DNA of 64,000 nucleotides from Desulfosporosinus metallidurans (GTDB lineage: Bacteria > Bacillota > Desulfitobacteriia > Desulfitobacteriales > Desulfitobacteriaceae): NCBI RefSeq assembly GCF_001936615.1, contig NZ_MLBF01000002.1:208391-272390 (forward strand), given 5' to 3'. The notes beneath the pieces are model-generated. The model had not been told where the DNA came from. It did no database searches and worked only from the letters and a program-made list of their open reading frames with translations. This document shows positions 62,974 to 64,000 of the stretch, one piece after another. Positions within the stretch are counted from its first letter, which is position 1. Every line of letters starts with the position of its first letter. The position numbers were made by a program, and so were the translations under genes.

Positions 62974-63675
62974 TTAAACTCTGTTCTCTTGACTTTGTTC
63001 AATTAAGCTGTTGAGTTCTTTAAAAGCTTCCTTTACCCCGCCTACCGCTTGGATTAATCCAGCGTCAACAGCTTCTTGTCCAATAAGGATTGTTCCAATA
63101 TCTTGGGCTAACTCCCCAGTCTTGAACATTAACTGTTCTAATTTATCCTTACTAATTTGGGAATGTGAATAAATAAATTGATCAATTCGTTCTTGCATTT
63201 TCCGTAAGTAGTCAAACTGTTGATGCCCATTAATCACTAATCCAGTGTAACGAATCGGGTGAACGGTCATTGTTCCCGTTGGCGCTATAAGACTACTCGA
63301 ACAACTGACTGCGATAGGAATTCCAATACTGTGTCCACCGCCAAGAACTAAGGAAACCGAAGGCTTACTTAAACTGGACAACATTTCTGCAATCGCTAGT
63401 CCTGCCTCTACATCCCCCCCAGCAGTATTCAGAATAACTAAAATACCTTCCACTTTTTGGTTTTGTTCAACTGCCAGTAGTTGTGGGATGATATGCTCAT
63501 ATTTAGTGGTCTTGGATTGGGCAGGTAGAATTTGATGACCTTCAATTTGTCCAATGATGGACAAACAATAAATTCGTTCCGAAACTTCAGGAATTAGAAT
63601 TTGCCCTAATTCTTTAAGATTAGATAAAGGAACATTCTTAGTTTCCTCAGGGGAATCCGTTTCATTCGAAAGCAC
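62974..63675 (-). CDS. tepA: ClpP-like serine protease TepA
   Basis: 233 aa. ClpP fold: VEGILVILNTAGGDVEAGLAIAEMLSSLSKPSVSLVLGGGHSIGIPIAVSC, with Ser in GGGHSIGIP, His in TGTMTVHPIR and the later acidic residue in SQISKDKLEQLMFKTGELAQ. TepA (YmfB) of Bacillus is linked to spore development and protein export; it lies next to spoIIIE there as here. GTG start with AGGAGG. Confidence 0.92.
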   Translation of the reverse strand: MLSNETDSPEETKNVPLSNLKELGQILIPEVSERIYCLSIIGQIEGHQILPAQSKTTKYEHIIPQLLAVEQNQKVEGILVILNTAGGDVEAGLAIAEMLSSLSKPSVSLVLGGGHSIGIPIAVSCSSSLIAPTGTMTVHPIRYTGLVINGHQQFDYLRKMQERIDQFIYSHSQISKDKLEQLMFKTGELAQDIGTILIGQEAVDAGLIQAVGGVKEAFKELNSLIEQSQENRV

Positions 63676-63830
63676 CAGCGAAACCTCCTTCTATAATAAG
63701 CCAAGAATCCCATTTTTAATAGTTAACCCTTTCTTAAAGTCCAACTCTGAATTTAAAGATTAATCAGTGGTTCCCTTTTATTATGGAGATTTATAGTGTA
63801 AATCATACAACCAAAGCAGATCTATATTAC

Positions 63831-63859
63831 GAGGGGGTATCTCAGATGTCCGCCCCCTC
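63831..63859. other. Hairpin in the upstream gap
   Basis: GAGGGGG and CCCCCTC enclose a 15-base loop. The gap 63676-64000 otherwise holds the tepA leader, no clear gene, and the hairpin at 63973-64000. Confidence 0.35.
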
Positions 63860-63972
63860 AAACCTAAACTGTATGTCCGAACTAGTCCCCATCTGCTAGT
63901 TTCCAGCATAAATCAAACCGCAAAAATAACGAGGTAATCTGATGCTCTGGAAAATTCTTTGTTCAGAAACAC

Positions 63973-64000
63973 AAAGAGACTACCTTAAGGTAGTCTCTTT
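63973..64000. terminator. Perfect hairpin at the window edge, probable terminator of the next gene
   Basis: AAAGAGACTACCTT and AAGGTAGTCTCTTT form a 14-bp perfect inverted repeat. A T-run cannot be checked because the window ends here. Confidence 0.55.

Noticed and set aside
63942..64000. Possible gene start on the plus strand (GAGGTAATCTG then ATGCTCTGG)
   Set aside because: Only 19 codons fit before the window ends and they pass through a perfect hairpin that looks like a terminator.

Overview
The window looks like chromosomal DNA of an anaerobic, spore-forming member of the Firmicutes close to Desulfosporosinus/Desulfitobacterium (Peptococcaceae sensu lato). This is inferred from gene content, not from a search. 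The signs are sporulation genes (spoVS, an FtsK/SpoIIIE translocase with the ClpP-like tepA beside it), ferrous iron uptake (feoA-feoB-feoC), rubredoxin, a menaquinone methyltransferase, a fused lactate-oxidation iron-sulfur protein of the LutB/LutA type, tRNA 2-selenouridine synthase, and strong AGGAGG ribosome binding sites with many GTG and TTG starts. Most genes lie on the minus strand.

Layout. 1-10 kb: the end of a diguanylate cyclase, YigZ and a thioesterase, CBS and KimA-like proteins, MenG, a FadR-like TetR regulator and the feo operon behind a Fur box. 10-20 kb: GNAT and MFS genes, asparaginase with an HD protein, a GH18 spore-type hydrolase, ComFB, a Crp/Fnr regulator, a Ski2-like helicase, rubredoxin and a degenerate HAD protein. 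20-30 kb: a likely structured RNA, the lactate-oxidation operon with a GntR-type operator, tRNA-Ala(CGC), a class II terpene cyclase, an N-acetyltransferase behind an ARG-box-like palindrome, and an orphan sensor kinase. 30-40 kb: P1 peptidase, uppP, TetR, glycerate kinase, guaB, small HD and HTH proteins, a PHP phosphoesterase and a dipeptidase. 40-64 kb: a long block resembling the Bacillus recA neighbourhood: spoVS, ymdB, rny, recX, recA, a DEAD helicase, cinA, an FtsH-like protease, pgsA, rimO, phoU, ygiQ, yajQ, rodZ, ymfK, mnmH, ftsK/spoIIIE and tepA.

How the genes work together. Several small units are clear: feoA/feoB/feoC for Fe(II) uptake; the two LUD-family proteins for lactate oxidation; recA-recX under a LexA box; rimO-pgsA; and mnmH-ymfK-rodZ-yajQ-ygiQ. 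The rny-ymdB-spoVS group ties RNA turnover to developmental control, as in Bacillus.

Beyond ordinary genes, the most interesting items are: (i) a dispersed intergenic repeat family of modular, palindrome-rich elements with TTATACTTTCTGA boundaries (four sites); (ii) a roughly 265-nt structured RNA candidate with its own promoter and terminator downstream of the lactate operon; (iii) gene relics between intact genes, namely an internally deleted pstB just upstream of phoU and a decayed 4Fe-4S ferredoxin end after the MFS gene; (iv) a 52-nt perfect palindrome; (v) an FtsH-like protease lacking the usual extracytoplasmic domain, paired with an anchored protein of unknown function; and (vi) a terminator hairpin that contains the ribosome binding site of the next gene. 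I saw no CRISPR array, prophage, or complete insertion sequence.
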